Shown one piece after another: positions 32,958 through 42,766 of a stretch of DNA of 64,000 bases. The stretch is from Rhodanobacter sp. GTDB lineage: Bacteria > Pseudomonadota > Gammaproteobacteria > Xanthomonadales > Rhodanobacteraceae. A model generated the notes under the pieces. That model did no database searches. It was not told the DNA's origin and saw only the letters and a program-made list of their open reading frames with translations. Where the stretch lies: assembly GCA_027307195.1 (NCBI GenBank), contig DAHUXL010000016.1, forward strand, positions 20,662 to 84,661. The letters are read 5' to 3'. The stretch's first letter is position 1. Each line of letters begins with the position of its first letter. The position numbers and the translations under genes are program-made.

Positions 32958-34354
32958 CGCGCGCCGCGGCCGAACAGTACGACCTCGACTGTTTCGATCA
33001 AGATCACCATATCCAGCAGGAGATTGTGGTTCTTGACATAGAACAAGTCGTATCGAAGTTTTTCGGCGGCATCCTCTACCGAGGCACCATACGGATAGCT
33101 CAATTGAGCCCAGCCAGCGAGACCCGGCTTCAGGCTGTGCCGCAGGCCGTAGTAGCGGATCTTCGTCGTCAGATCAGCGACGAACTGCGGACGCTCGGGA
33201 CGAGGGCCGACAATGCTCATCTCGCCCTTGAATACGTTCCAGAGCTGCGGCAGTTCATCGAATCGCAACTTGCGACATATGCGACCGACGCGGGTAACCC
33301 GGTCATCATCCTTGCTGGCCCAGCGTGCCGCACCGTCGCATTCGGCATCCGTGCGCATGCTCCGGAACTTGAGCAACCAGAACGTCTTGTTGTGCTCGCC
33401 GACCCGCTCCTGGCGATAGAGGATCGGCTGGCCGGGGCCGGATTCGAGGCGAATCGCCAGTGCCGTCAGCAGCATCAATGGCCAGCAGAGCAGCAGGATC
33501 AGCATTGCTGCAACCAGGTCGAAACACCGCTTGCCCAGCAGATGCAGTGGCGTGGCATTGAAGCCATGCGAGAAAACCAGCCACGACGGGTCAAGCAGCG
33601 ACAGCTGCAAGCGCCCCGATTCGCGTTCGAAAAACGTGGTCAGGTCGGTAATGGTGGTGCCCGATTGCCGGCACTCAAGCAGCTCGGCCATTGGCAATGC
33701 GCCGCGGCGGTCATCGACGCCAACCACGATCTCATCGATCTTCTCGTGCTTGACCAGAGTGTGCAGCGGCATGTTCGGGCACAGGACCAGATGGTCCGGA
33801 ACAATCACCGGCTCATTCTGGCAGCGAATGTAGCCCACGATGCTGAAGCTGTGCCGATCCGAGCGCCGACGCATCCCATTGTGGATCTGCGCCGCGCGTT
33901 GGCCCGCACCCAATATCATTACGCGCCGCTTGAATGCCTCGATATCGACCAGGCGCATGAAGAGCACGTGGAAAGCTGCCACCGCCACGAATCCAGACAC
34001 CAGCGCGATGCCCAGCACGCCGCGGCCGACGTAGGACTGCGGTATGAAGTAATACCCGATGGCAAGCCCGACGCCGCCAAGAACAAACGCCACCGCCTGT
34101 CGCGCCAGCAGGCCAAGCAAGCCCGTGCGCAGATGCGTCCGATATATGCCGAGCGCAGCCATGCCGAGAAAGATGGCGGTGGCGAATATCAGCGAGCGCA
34201 GCGTCAGGTGGCGCGAGAATGCGGCCAGTTCGTCAGGATCGCGGAAGTAGCGCAGATGCATGGCCATGCTCAGCGATGCTGCAAGTAGCAGCCACTCGCA
34301 CAGGCCAAGCAACAGGATCAGCCGCGAGATCCGCAGTCGTAGAAAACCAAACAT
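32954..34354 (-). CDS. Undecaprenyl-phosphate sugar phosphotransferase (EPS priming, TIGR03013-like)
   Basis: A 466-aa priming enzyme. The N-terminal half has about four transmembrane helices (12-130), then a Rossmann-like region (RVMILGAGQRAAQIHNG near 165), then a membrane re-entrant helix (KRCFDLVAAMLILLL near 272) and the catalytic polyprenyl-phosphate transferase domain: LKFRSMRTDAE near 335, RKLRFDELPQLWNV near 365 and MSIVGPRPERP near 385. It transfers sugar-1-phosphate to undecaprenyl phosphate to start the repeat unit. The layout is closest to the TIGR03013 group found in XrtA/PEP-CTERM exopolysaccharide clusters. AAGGGGGAAGG precedes ATG 34354. No exosortase gene is in the window. 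Confidence 0.9.
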   Translation of the reverse strand: MFGFLRLRISRLILLLGLCEWLLLAASLSMAMHLRYFRDPDELAAFSRHLTLRSLIFATAIFLGMAALGIYRTHLRTGLLGLLARQAVAFVLGGVGLAIGYYFIPQSYVGRGVLGIALVSGFVAVAAFHVLFMRLVDIEAFKRRVMILGAGQRAAQIHNGMRRRSDRHSFSIVGYIRCQNEPVIVPDHLVLCPNMPLHTLVKHEKIDEIVVGVDDRRGALPMAELLECRQSGTTITDLTTFFERESGRLQLSLLDPSWLVFSHGFNATPLHLLGKRCFDLVAAMLILLLCWPLMLLTALAIRLESGPGQPILYRQERVGEHNKTFWLLKFRSMRTDAECDGAARWASKDDDRVTRVGRICRKLRFDELPQLWNVFKGEMSIVGPRPERPQFVADLTTKIRYYGLRHSLKPGLAGWAQLSYPYGASVEDAAEKLRYDLFYVKNHNLLLDMVILIETVEVVLFGRGAR

Positions 34355-34446
34355 GAGCCTTCCCCCTTGAGATCCGTCCCAGCTTCCATCCAACCGATCA
34401 GGAGGGTGATTTAAATACGACCGATCAAAAATGACAAGCACTTTTT

Positions 34447-34477
34447 ATTATATTTGTCCAGCAAAATATGTTCACAA
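34447..34477 (-). promoter_or_regulatory. Putative promoter of the priming transferase
   Basis: In an AT-rich island, the minus strand carries a perfect TATAAT (34452-34447) preceded by TTGTGA (34477-34472) with a rather long 19-bp spacer. Transcription would begin near 34440, leaving an 85-nt leader. TCACAA occurs twice on the plus strand (34472 and 34491). Confidence 0.4.
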
Positions 34478-34637
34478 TGCGATACATATCTCACAAATGT
34501 TACAGACACCTGCACAGCAAAGCCGTTTGCCCGGCTCAAATGCGCTCGGAATGCGGCACTGGTCGGCTGGTGGTGCTTTTCTTGGCAGCGAGCGCTGCCC
34601 CGGCTAACAGAGCCAGTGACGACGGGGCTGGACTGGT

Positions 34638-35420
34638 TCAGTCCGCGGCAGGCTCCGGAGCCTTGTCCAGCCAATGCAGGCGGCTTGTCACGATCGTGGC
34701 GGGTACGGCCAGCGCGCCGACCAAGCCGTCAGGCAACGGTTCGAGATCGAGTACGCGACAAGGAGCCTGATCCGGGACCGAAGCTGGCGGCATGACCAGC
34801 CCGCTGCTCATCGTCGACATCAGCGAGGGGTCTTCATTGAGGCCGACGCCGAATGCCTTGAGCAACGCTTCCTTGCGTGTCCAGAGTTTCAGCAACCCGG
34901 TTTCACGCGCCTTCGTGGGCAGCCGCGCCAGGTCGGCCATCTCGGCCGGCGTGCATATGAGCGGCATCAATTCATCCAACGTCATCCGTGCTGGTGAGCG
35001 TTCGATATCGACGCCGACAGTCACGTCAGCGCAGACCGCGATCGCCACCCAACTGCCACTGTGACTCAGGCTGGTCGCATATCCGGTGCCGCGCAAGCGC
35101 GGTTGTCCGGCAGGTGTGCTGCCCAGAGGAACGTGAGTTGCTTCCATGCCAAGACATATGCCAAGAGCCGCGTGCCACAGCGCATGCGCCAGCACATACG
35201 TGACGCGGTCGTGTTCGAAGCGGAACCGCGCCGCGCGCGCTAGCTCGCCGACATCGAGCAGGCGCTCCGCTGACACAGCGTAAGTCGCCCATGCGGAGCT
35301 GTCGCACAACAGCACGCAGGCCTCGCCGGCAGCCGGGCCAGTGAAGCTGCCATGTGCCAAGACGCCCCACGCTGCCTGCGTGAAATCACGCGGCGTAGGG
35401 TGGCGATCAAGGTACGGCAT
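34638..35420 (-). CDS. 4'-phosphopantetheinyl transferase, Sfp type
   Basis: A 260-aa protein with the PPTase core: SLSHSGSWVAIAV near 115 (CoA-binding region), VGVDIE near 136 (Mg-binding Asp/Glu) and LLKLWTRKEALLKAFG near 177 (the (W/F)xxKE(S/A)xxK motif). Length fits the Sfp group (about 230-260 aa). It converts apo-carrier domains to the holo form, so it should activate the four carrier domains of the two megasynthases at 15670-27935. It overlaps the GMC oxidoreductase gene by 14 nt, so both are expressed together. Confidence 0.9.
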   Translation of the reverse strand: MPYLDRHPTPRDFTQAAWGVLAHGSFTGPAAGEACVLLCDSSAWATYAVSAERLLDVGELARAARFRFEHDRVTYVLAHALWHAALGICLGMEATHVPLGSTPAGQPRLRGTGYATSLSHSGSWVAIAVCADVTVGVDIERSPARMTLDELMPLICTPAEMADLARLPTKARETGLLKLWTRKEALLKAFGVGLNEDPSLMSTMSSGLVMPPASVPDQAPCRVLDLEPLPDGLVGALAVPATIVTSRLHWLDKAPEPAAD

Positions 35421-37086
35421 GGCTGCATTCGGAATGCAGCAGAGCGCGCAGATTCTCTGCCAGACGCAAGCTCAAGGCGACAATGGTGAACGTCGGGAAT
35501 GCCCAGCCTCCCGTGGGGAAGACCGAGCTGCCGGCAATATGCAGGTTGTCGATGCCATGCACCCGGCAGTGGCGATCGACCACGCCCTGTTCCGGATTGT
35601 CGGACATTCGCGTCGTGCCCAGATGATGCGCCGTGCCGTGTACTTGCGGGGTTGCATCGATATTACCGCTGAGCCACGGGTCGAGCTGAAACGTTCCGCC
35701 ACATGCGCCCGCAAGCTCGCTGCCGAAAAGCGTAGCGGCGGTTCGGTAGGTATGCCGATCGAGTGGAGTAAGTCGCCAGTCCACGCAGACCTTGCGCTTT
35801 CCCAGGGCATCAACCTCGGTGCCCAGGGTGATACGACTGTCCGGATTGGGTGCCTGTTCGAAAAATCCGATCAGATCGACCTGCTTGCTCTTCACGGTCG
35901 GCTTGTCGACCAGCCGGTGCGCGAATGCCTTGACGATGTCGCCCACGCCCAAGCCCAGTCGCAAGGCCAGCATGCCAATGCTTTCCTTGGTTGCCGTTGT
36001 GTCAGAGCTGCTGGGCGGCCCATTTTCCAGTGCCTTACATAACCGCGCCTCCAGCATCGAACCTTCGTCCAGCACTGGCGGGCGCAATGCCGCGCGAAAG
36101 TCGCGCAAGGCTTGTATCCCCTTGGGCACGGCTCCTTCCACCGCGAACGGATGGACACGTCCGCTAAGAAGCTGGTGTGTTCGCTGGACTTCGCTAGACA
36201 GGCCTATCTCGGGAGATGCGGGTGCTCGGCCTTTGCCAAGATTCCGGTCGTAGGGGCGGGTGAGGCGATCGGGCGTGTCCGTCACGACGGTGCCCAATCT
36301 ACCGCTAGGATGATCCATGAAGTAGCGCCCCACCAGATCCCGATCGTTGCCAAGTCCGTGCGAGACGACGGAGTCAGACAACAACAGCAGACGTGCATTT
36401 TCGATTCCACCCGAAGCAAGCACATAGTGTCGTGCGCATACCACACCCGTGCGCCCATCGAGCGCGCCAATGCGCGCCTGAGAGACAGCGGAGCCAGCGG
36501 GGAAGGGCACCAGTTCGAGGAGATTGGCGTGCAGCAGGACCTTGATGTTCGTGGCCTGGTCGAGCTCATCCCGATACGTCTGGCCGAACAGAATCGGGCT
36601 GCGGGCAAAGACCTGATTGACCAGCTTGTCGGCATCGAGGGCGAGCGGTGGACGCGCCAGCGGACTGAGGAACGAGCCATCGGCAAAGTCATGCGAGTCG
36701 AGATGGCAATAGGATCGCGCGCTCGCGTAATACGGCTCGAGGTCATCGTACGAAAGTGGCCAGCCGCTATGCGGAACCCAGTCCCGATGGCTCATGTCAT
36801 GCCGGCCCAATGGTATGCAGCCGCCACCCCAGAGGGTGCAACTGCCGCCGAATACCCGCATGCGGGACGTGCCGGGGTCAAACGGGGGGCAACCGACCGA
36901 AGTGCCTTCGTACAGGGCCTGGTTCCTTTCCTCCCCGGAGAGTCCGCCGCTTTCGACGAGGCATACGCTTATCGATGTCCCGATGAACGTGCGTGCGATG
37001 GCAATACCGGCCGCACCCGCGCCAACAATGCACAGGTCTGCCTCCACATCGGCCGGAGTCGCCCCATCCAGATAGTCGATGATCAT
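35407..37086 (-). CDS. GMC-family FAD oxidoreductase
   Basis: A 559-aa flavoprotein. CIVGAGAAGIAIA (about 19-31) is the dinucleotide-binding motif, VESGG its acidic end, FGGSCTLWGGG near 80 the GMC FAD-contact region, LASGGIENARLLLLS near 220 the second GMC signature, and HGTAHHLGTTRMSD near 490 the substrate-site His region, followed by NLHIAGSSVFPTGGWAFPT. GMC enzymes oxidise alcohols or sugars. GGGGGA is well placed before ATG 37086, which I prefer to an upstream in-frame start at 37113. The 14-nt overlap with the PPTase gene suggests it tailors the peptide/polyketide, but oxidation of a sugar is equally possible. Confidence 0.85.
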   Translation of the reverse strand: MIIDYLDGATPADVEADLCIVGAGAAGIAIARTFIGTSISVCLVESGGLSGEERNQALYEGTSVGCPPFDPGTSRMRVFGGSCTLWGGGCIPLGRHDMSHRDWVPHSGWPLSYDDLEPYYASARSYCHLDSHDFADGSFLSPLARPPLALDADKLVNQVFARSPILFGQTYRDELDQATNIKVLLHANLLELVPFPAGSAVSQARIGALDGRTGVVCARHYVLASGGIENARLLLLSDSVVSHGLGNDRDLVGRYFMDHPSGRLGTVVTDTPDRLTRPYDRNLGKGRAPASPEIGLSSEVQRTHQLLSGRVHPFAVEGAVPKGIQALRDFRAALRPPVLDEGSMLEARLCKALENGPPSSSDTTATKESIGMLALRLGLGVGDIVKAFAHRLVDKPTVKSKQVDLIGFFEQAPNPDSRITLGTEVDALGKRKVCVDWRLTPLDRHTYRTAATLFGSELAGACGGTFQLDPWLSGNIDATPQVHGTAHHLGTTRMSDNPEQGVVDRHCRVHGIDNLHIAGSSVFPTGGWAFPTFTIVALSLRLAENLRALLHSECSHAVP

Positions 37087-37171
37087 TCCGCATCCCCCAA
37101 ACGCCCACGCCATGATTTCGTTGTGTCATTTCAACGTTGAATCATCGTGCCTTGGCATTCGAGGCATGCCA

Positions 37172-38182
37172 CTACACGTTGTAATACTCGCGGTACCAGT
37201 TCACGAAGTTGGCGATGCCCGTGTCTACCGAAACCTTGGGCGCATACCCGACCGCACGGATCAGTTCCGACACATCCGCCTCGGTATCGGGTACGTCGCC
37301 CGCCTGCAAGGGCAGCATTTCCATCTGCGCCTTGCGGCCGAGACATTGCTCCAATACCTCGATGTAGCGCAACAACTCCACCGGCTCTGCATTGCCGATG
37401 TTATACAGCCGGTAAGGTGCGACGCCGCTGCTGGCCGGATCGGGGGCATTCCCATTCCAGCGGTCGTCCTTGCCCGGCAGGGTATCCAGCGCGCGGATCA
37501 CGCCTTCCACGATGTCGTCCACGTACGTAAAGCTGCGCTTGTGTCGACCATGATTGAACACCTTGATCGGCTCGCCGGCCAGAATCGCCTTGGTAAACAG
37601 GAACAGCGCCATATCCGGGCGACCCCACGGGCCGTAGACCGTGAAGAAGCGCAGCCCCGTGCACGGGATGCCGTACAGATGCGCATAACTGTGCGCCATC
37701 TGCTCGTTGGCTTTCTTGGAGGCGGCGTAGAGGGTCAGCGGGTGTTCGGTGGATTGATGCTCGGAAAACGGCATCGCGGTGTTGGCGCCATACACCGAAC
37801 TGGTGGAAGCGAATACCAGGTGTTCCACATCGTGCTGGCGGCAACCTTCCAGAACATGCAGAAAACCGGTGACGTTGCTGGCCACGTAGATATGCGGATT
37901 TTCGGCGGCGTAGCGCACGCCAGCCTGTGCCGCCAGATTGATCACTCGCTGCGGCTTGTGCGAGGCGAAGGCGCTTTCCACGGCCACGCGATCGGCCAGG
38001 TCGGCATGGATATGCGTATAGCGCGGGTGGGTCATGAAACGCGCCAGCCGCGCCTTCTTCAGGTTGACGTCGTAGTAGTCATTGAGGCTGTCGAAACCGA
38101 TGACCTCATCGCCGCGCTCAAGCAGTTTCAGCGCGACATGTGAACCGATGAAACCGGCGGTACCGGTAACGAGCACTTTCAT
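37172..38182 (-). CDS. UDP-uronate 4-epimerase (NAD-dependent sugar-nucleotide epimerase)
   Basis: A 336-aa extended [23 protein letters not shown] is the NAD-binding start; [17 protein letters not shown] matches UDP-glucuronate 4-epimerases of the CapI/LspL group; FASTSSVYG and YAASKKANE give the catalytic Ser and YxxxK. It sits 15 nt downstream of a UDP-sugar 6-dehydrogenase, so the pair should make a UDP-hexuronic acid and its C4 epimer (for example GlcA/GalA or the N-acetylated versions, as in the WbpO-WbpP and TviB-TviC pairs). AGGA precedes ATG 38182. Confidence 0.9.
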   Translation of the reverse strand: MKVLVTGTAGFIGSHVALKLLERGDEVIGFDSLNDYYDVNLKKARLARFMTHPRYTHIHADLADRVAVESAFASHKPQRVINLAAQAGVRYAAENPHIYVASNVTGFLHVLEGCRQHDVEHLVFASTSSVYGANTAMPFSEHQSTEHPLTLYAASKKANEQMAHSYAHLYGIPCTGLRFFTVYGPWGRPDMALFLFTKAILAGEPIKVFNHGRHKRSFTYVDDIVEGVIRALDTLPGKDDRWNGNAPDPASSGVAPYRLYNIGNAEPVELLRYIEVLEQCLGRKAQMEMLPLQAGDVPDTEADVSELIRAVGYAPKVSVDTGIANFVNWYREYYNV

Positions 38183-38197
38183 GGCATGAAATCCTGT

Positions 38198-39475
<1,278 letters not shown>

Positions 39476-39533
39476 ACGGTCATCCTGGTCGTTTCAGATA
39501 GATGCCCGCTGTGGCAGGTCATTCCGGTTGACG

Positions 39534-39561
39534 AAAATACTGAATCAACTGCATTTGCCAA
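39534..39561 (-). promoter_or_regulatory. Putative promoter of the nucleotide-sugar dehydrogenase gene
   Basis: In the gap between the sirtuin and dehydrogenase genes the minus strand reads TTGGCA (39561-39556), a 16-bp spacer and TATTTT (39539-39534). Transcription from about 39527 would give a 50-nt leader to ATG 39475. Assigned by eye only. Confidence 0.35.
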
Positions 39562-39680
39562 TCAACGTCCCGATGACAAGCCGACAGAAGTCAGCAACCG
39601 TGAAAGCGTGTCTGATGGCCAGCGCAGCATCACACATTGGGTCCAATAATTGGATATCCGGTCAGCCTCTCGGTGTCCGG

Positions 39681-40514
39681 CTACTGCAGGAAGGCCAGTG
39701 CCTGCGCGCAGGATTGATCGATCTTGAGGCTCAGCAGTGGATCGGCGCGGGTGTGGCCGATGTTCACCGCAGCGATCGGTTTGCCGGCCCGAGCCGCCGC
39801 ATGGGCAAAGCGGTAGCCGGAATACACCATCAGCGACGAACCAACCACCAGCATCGCATCGGCATCGTGCAAGGCCTGCATGCCGGCAGCCACCCGCTCG
39901 CGCGGCACGTTTTCGCCGAAGAACACCACGTCCGGTTTCAGCAGGCCGGCGCAATGCGGGCAGGACGGCACCTGGAAACGGGAGAAATCCTGCCCGTCCA
40001 GATCCGCGTCGCCGTCCGGCGCATCCGCCGCATCGAGATCCGTCCAGGCCGGATTCAACCGCAACAACGCGGCCTGGAAATCCGTGCGCGAGATGCGTTG
40101 TTCGCAGGCGAGGCAGCGCACATGATCCAGTCGTCCGTGCAGGTCGACCACGTTTTCGCTGCCGGCAGCCTGATGCAGTCGGTCGACGTTCTGGGTCAGC
40201 AGCAGGGTGAGCTTGCCTCGCTGTTCCAGCCGGGCGAGGGCGTGATGGGTCGCATTCGGCTGGGCCTGTCCGAAGCGTCGCCAGCCGATCAGACTGCGGG
40301 CCCAGTAGCGCTGGCGCGTTGCCAGTTCGCCAACGAATGCCTGGAAGGTCACCGGCTGCGGGCGCTTCCAGCCGCCATTGACATCGCGGTAATCGGGAAT
40401 GCCCGAATCCGTGCTGCACCCGGCCCCGGTCAGCACGAACAGGCGCCGATGCGCCGCCACGAATTCGGGCAACGCCGCAGCGCTTGTGGATACCTCAAAG
40501 GCTTGAGATGACAT
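39681..40514 (-). CDS. Sir2-family NAD-dependent protein deacylase
   Basis: A 277-aa sirtuin. LTGAGCSTDSGIPDYRD (about 28-44) is the NAD-binding GAG motif, LLTQNVDRLHQ near 105 the TQN-D motif and VVDLHGRLDHV near 122 carries the catalytic His. CLAC (near 134) and CPHC (near 184) supply the zinc-binding cysteines. The C-terminal LVVGSSLMVYSG and VNIGHTRADPL complete the fold. It deacetylates or deacylates proteins and could regulate acetyl-CoA enzymes such as those made from the right half of the window. AAGGG precedes ATG 40514. Transcribed alone. Confidence 0.92.
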   Translation of the reverse strand: MSSQAFEVSTSAAALPEFVAAHRRLFVLTGAGCSTDSGIPDYRDVNGGWKRPQPVTFQAFVGELATRQRYWARSLIGWRRFGQAQPNATHHALARLEQRGKLTLLLTQNVDRLHQAAGSENVVDLHGRLDHVRCLACEQRISRTDFQAALLRLNPAWTDLDAADAPDGDADLDGQDFSRFQVPSCPHCAGLLKPDVVFFGENVPRERVAAGMQALHDADAMLVVGSSLMVYSGYRFAHAAARAGKPIAAVNIGHTRADPLLSLKIDQSCAQALAFLQ

Positions 40515-40556
40515 GTCGCCCTTATGGCATTCCGCTGCATGGATTGCCAGCAGCGG

Positions 40557-41105
40557 TCACGGTGCCGTGGCAATCCGACTGGGGGTTCTGCCGACCAGTT
40601 GCAGCCGCAGTCCCCATGGCGCCATGAAGTTCACCACCGTCTGACCGGCATGTGGGCCGGCTGTCAGTGTGACCGGTACCCCGATCACCTGGACACCTTC
40701 GTGTCGCAACCAGCGATCAGCATGCGTCACATTGTCGGCAGCGAATGTGATCGGCTCACTGCCGTGATCCGCTGCATGGCGTGCCGGGGCAGGGGAGTGC
40801 ATCCCGCGAGCATCGAACAATTCGACGACCGTGCCCGAATCGCAGAGCAGCAGTCGGGAAGTGGGCTGGGCATCGCGTATGGCATGGCCGGCACGCGTGC
40901 TTTCAGGCGATTCGTTGCCGGCGAGCGGGTCGACCGGCTCGCAATTCAGGATGTTGCGGAAGAACACCGTGGCCTGTTGCAGGTCGGGGACGCCGATGGT
41001 CACGTAGTCGTTGTCATGAACGCTCGCGGCGTAACCACTGAAGGACGCGCTGGCCATGGCGAGCAGCAGCCCACCAGTCAGCATGGAAAGAAAGAATTTG
41101 CGCAT
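40557..41105 (-). CDS. Exported VOC-superfamily (glyoxalase-like) protein
   Basis: A 182-aa protein with a clear N-terminal signal peptide (MRKFFLSMLTGGLLLAMASA, cleavage after about residue 27, SGYAA) followed by one vicinal-oxygen-chelate repeat region: YVTIGVPDLQQATVFFRNIL starts the first beta-alpha module, and FAADNVTHADRWLRHEGVQV with FMAPWGLRLQLV forms the second. Most VOC enzymes are cytosolic, so export is unusual. Metal ligands cannot be fixed by eye. It lies 42 nt upstream of the sirtuin gene and may be co-transcribed with it. Confidence 0.7.
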   Translation of the reverse strand: MRKFFLSMLTGGLLLAMASASFSGYAASVHDNDYVTIGVPDLQQATVFFRNILNCEPVDPLAGNESPESTRAGHAIRDAQPTSRLLLCDSGTVVELFDARGMHSPAPARHAADHGSEPITFAADNVTHADRWLRHEGVQVIGVPVTLTAGPHAGQTVVNFMAPWGLRLQLVGRTPSRIATAP

Positions 41106-41674
41106 GACCCGGCACTCGTAATCTTACTGGTGTCCTATATGGACACGATGCGCTCCGTCTGAAGTGCCGTCAGGCGACCACCGTGTTTCCCTGTGTGAAC
41201 GGTCGCTGTTGCGTCAACCCCAGAGGCTGGTGTCTCGTTGGTCGTTCATCAGCGGAAACAGAACGGTCGTGTGAAGACGCTTTATCCATGCCATCGTCGT
41301 CACCATACTTTCTGCCACGCACACAGACCGGCGAGCGTTGCCTGAAACCCAGGCAGTTGATCCTCCGGTCACTCCATATCGTCACGGGACTGCCAGGATG
41401 AAGCGCCATCTCAATTCACTGTTGCAACGCAAGCGAACCGAATTCGAAGGTGCCAGAGGCACCCATCGTTCGCCGCGATTTAATGTTCCCGACAAGGCAG
41501 ACACCGTCGAATTGAAGGACGGTTACGACTGGCTGGCCATCATCAAGGGGGCACGGGCGTCAGTTCGAACGCACTGAAAAACCGCAGGGCGGGCTGCGGG
41601 CGTCATCCGCGACTTGTTCGGCAGGTAGACGTCCCGATGCATCTTGGGGAATGCCTTGCCCACCATGCCGATAT
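41106..41674. other. 569-base region without a confident gene
   Basis: Between the VOC gene and the first universal stress protein I see no homology-supported gene. The only open frame with a plausible composition is the 59-codon one at 41398-41577. No FNR-type palindrome, RNA gene or clear terminator was recognised. Confidence 0.4.
41398..41577 (+). CDS. Possible small basic protein, doubtful
   Basis: A 59-codon open frame starting ATG 41398, encoding a charged protein (begins MKRHLNSLLQRKRTEFEG; later KADTVELKDGYDWLAIIKG). No family recognised and no good ribosome site. Included because it is the only plausible coding stretch in this 569-base region; it may be spurious. Confidence 0.22.
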   Translation: MKRHLNSLLQRKRTEFEGARGTHRSPRFNVPDKADTVELKDGYDWLAIIKGARASVRTH

Positions 41675-42166
41675 CTATCGGCAGACCAGAACCGGAATCG
41701 TGCTTTGCAGCAAGACCTTTTGCGTCTCGCTGCCCAGCATCAGCCGGTTCAAACCATGCCAGCCATGGGTGGCCATGACGATGAGGTCGCAATGATGTTC
41801 ATTGACGGCTTCCAGTATGGCCTGATGGGGACGTTCACCGAAAGCGTAGCGGCATTCGCAGGGCACCTGTGCGGTCTTGGCCAACGCTTTGGCTCTGTCC
41901 AGATGGCGCGAGGCGCTTTGCACGGCTTGCTGGCTGTAACTCAGCTCGGCCGTGGCAAGAAGTTCAGCCATATACGCAATGGAATTGAAAGGCGGCACTA
42001 CGTGCAATGCCAGTACCCTGGCACCGAATGTCTTGGCCAGCTCCAGACCCATGTTGAAGGCCCGCAATGACAGATCGGATCCATCGATCGGGAGTAGCAA
42101 ATGCTGAAACAATGCTTTCTGCTGCCTGTCGGTGGGTTCCCGACTCAAAGCAGTTGCAATGGACAT
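41675..42166 (-). CDS. Universal stress protein, single domain
   Basis: A 163-aa UspA-fold protein. HLLLPIDGSDLSLRAFNMGL (near 22) is the first strand and loop with the nucleotide-contact Asp; LIVMATHGWHGLNRLMLGSE (near 128) is the G-x2-G...GS ATP-binding motif, which is intact here, unlike in the two-domain relatives nearby. Such proteins support survival under stress or anoxia. Upstream on its strand, the palindrome at 42250-42263 is centred about 41 bp before a candidate start near 42215, with CATCAT at 42228-42223 as -10. Confidence 0.9.
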   Translation of the reverse strand: MSIATALSREPTDRQQKALFQHLLLPIDGSDLSLRAFNMGLELAKTFGARVLALHVVPPFNSIAYMAELLATAELSYSQQAVQSASRHLDRAKALAKTAQVPCECRYAFGERPHQAILEAVNEHHCDLIVMATHGWHGLNRLMLGSETQKVLLQSTIPVLVCR

Positions 42167-42249
42167 GGGTAGAGCCCTCAGCGTCTTGAAATGTCACGCC
42201 GGCAACCGGGCGCGTTAAGTTCATGATGGCTGATGCGTCTGCCTTGATA

Positions 42250-42263
42250 TTGATCGGGGTCAA
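42250..42263 (-). promoter_or_regulatory. FNR-type site (TTGATCGGGGTCAA)
   Basis: One mismatch from the TTGAT-N4-ATCAA consensus. Centred at 42256.5, with a -10-like CATCAT at 42228-42223 on the minus strand, consistent with class II activation of the universal stress protein ending at 41675. Confidence 0.65.
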
Positions 42264-42303
42264 GTTGCTGAGTAGTGCAGGAGAAGGCCAGTGGAATGGT
42301 CAG

Positions 42304-42317
42304 TTGATCAAGATCAA
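42304..42317 (+). promoter_or_regulatory. Perfect FNR-type site (TTGATCAAGATCAA)
   Basis: Exact TTGAT-N4-ATCAA. Centred at 42310.5; TAGCCT at 42340-42345 is a weak -10 at the expected distance, predicting a start near 42352, about 46 bases before the small gene at 42398. Confidence 0.75.
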
Positions 42318-42397
42318 CCGGCATGTTCTCCGATCCGCGTAGCCTGCAATAAGTGAAAGGGCTCAAGCGTGAGCACCCAGTAAATGGAGGAGAATGT

Positions 42398-42607
42398 ATG
42401 TCGCTCAGCACTCTCCACCAACCTGCAGAGGCCATGCGGGATACCCCGCATACCTGGGTTGAAAGGATGCCCTGGGTTGAGGTGCCTGCAGACGGATCGG
42501 GGACGCCTTTCCTTCCAACCCGACCCGAAGATTGCGTCGATACCCGTGATTTCGTCAGGCGACTGTCGCCTGACGTACAGCGCATCCTCAGCGAGCATCC
42601 GCCGTGA
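42398..42607 (+). CDS. Small protein of unknown function in the low-oxygen island
   Basis: A 69-aa acidic, proline-containing protein (begins MSLSTLHQPAEAMRDTPHTW; ends VQRILSEHPP). No family or membrane segment recognised. The case for a real gene is the signals: GGAGGAGA at 42386-42393 at good spacing before ATG 42398, and a perfect FNR-type palindrome with a -10 at the right distance upstream. It precedes a universal stress protein gene by 159 bases on the same strand. A longer frame from 42353 lacks a ribosome site. Confidence 0.6.
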   Translation: MSLSTLHQPAEAMRDTPHTWVERMPWVEVPADGSGTPFLPTRPEDCVDTRDFVRRLSPDVQRILSEHPP

Positions 42608-42766
42608 ATCACACGCTGCTGTGCGGGTCGGTACCGGATTTTGCGCATCGAGGCAGATGTCGTGAGCGAAACGACGATCGTGGATCGAGAGCAAGAACCG
42701 CGGATGTCGAGTGCACCGGGTACTCCGGAAACTTCCTGGGAAGTCCGCCATGCATGGAGGGACATC

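Noticed and set aside
33026..34288. Plus-strand open frame of 420 codons opposite the priming transferase
   Set aside because: The minus strand has the complete, motif-rich transferase; the plus frame has no start signals or recognisable domain.
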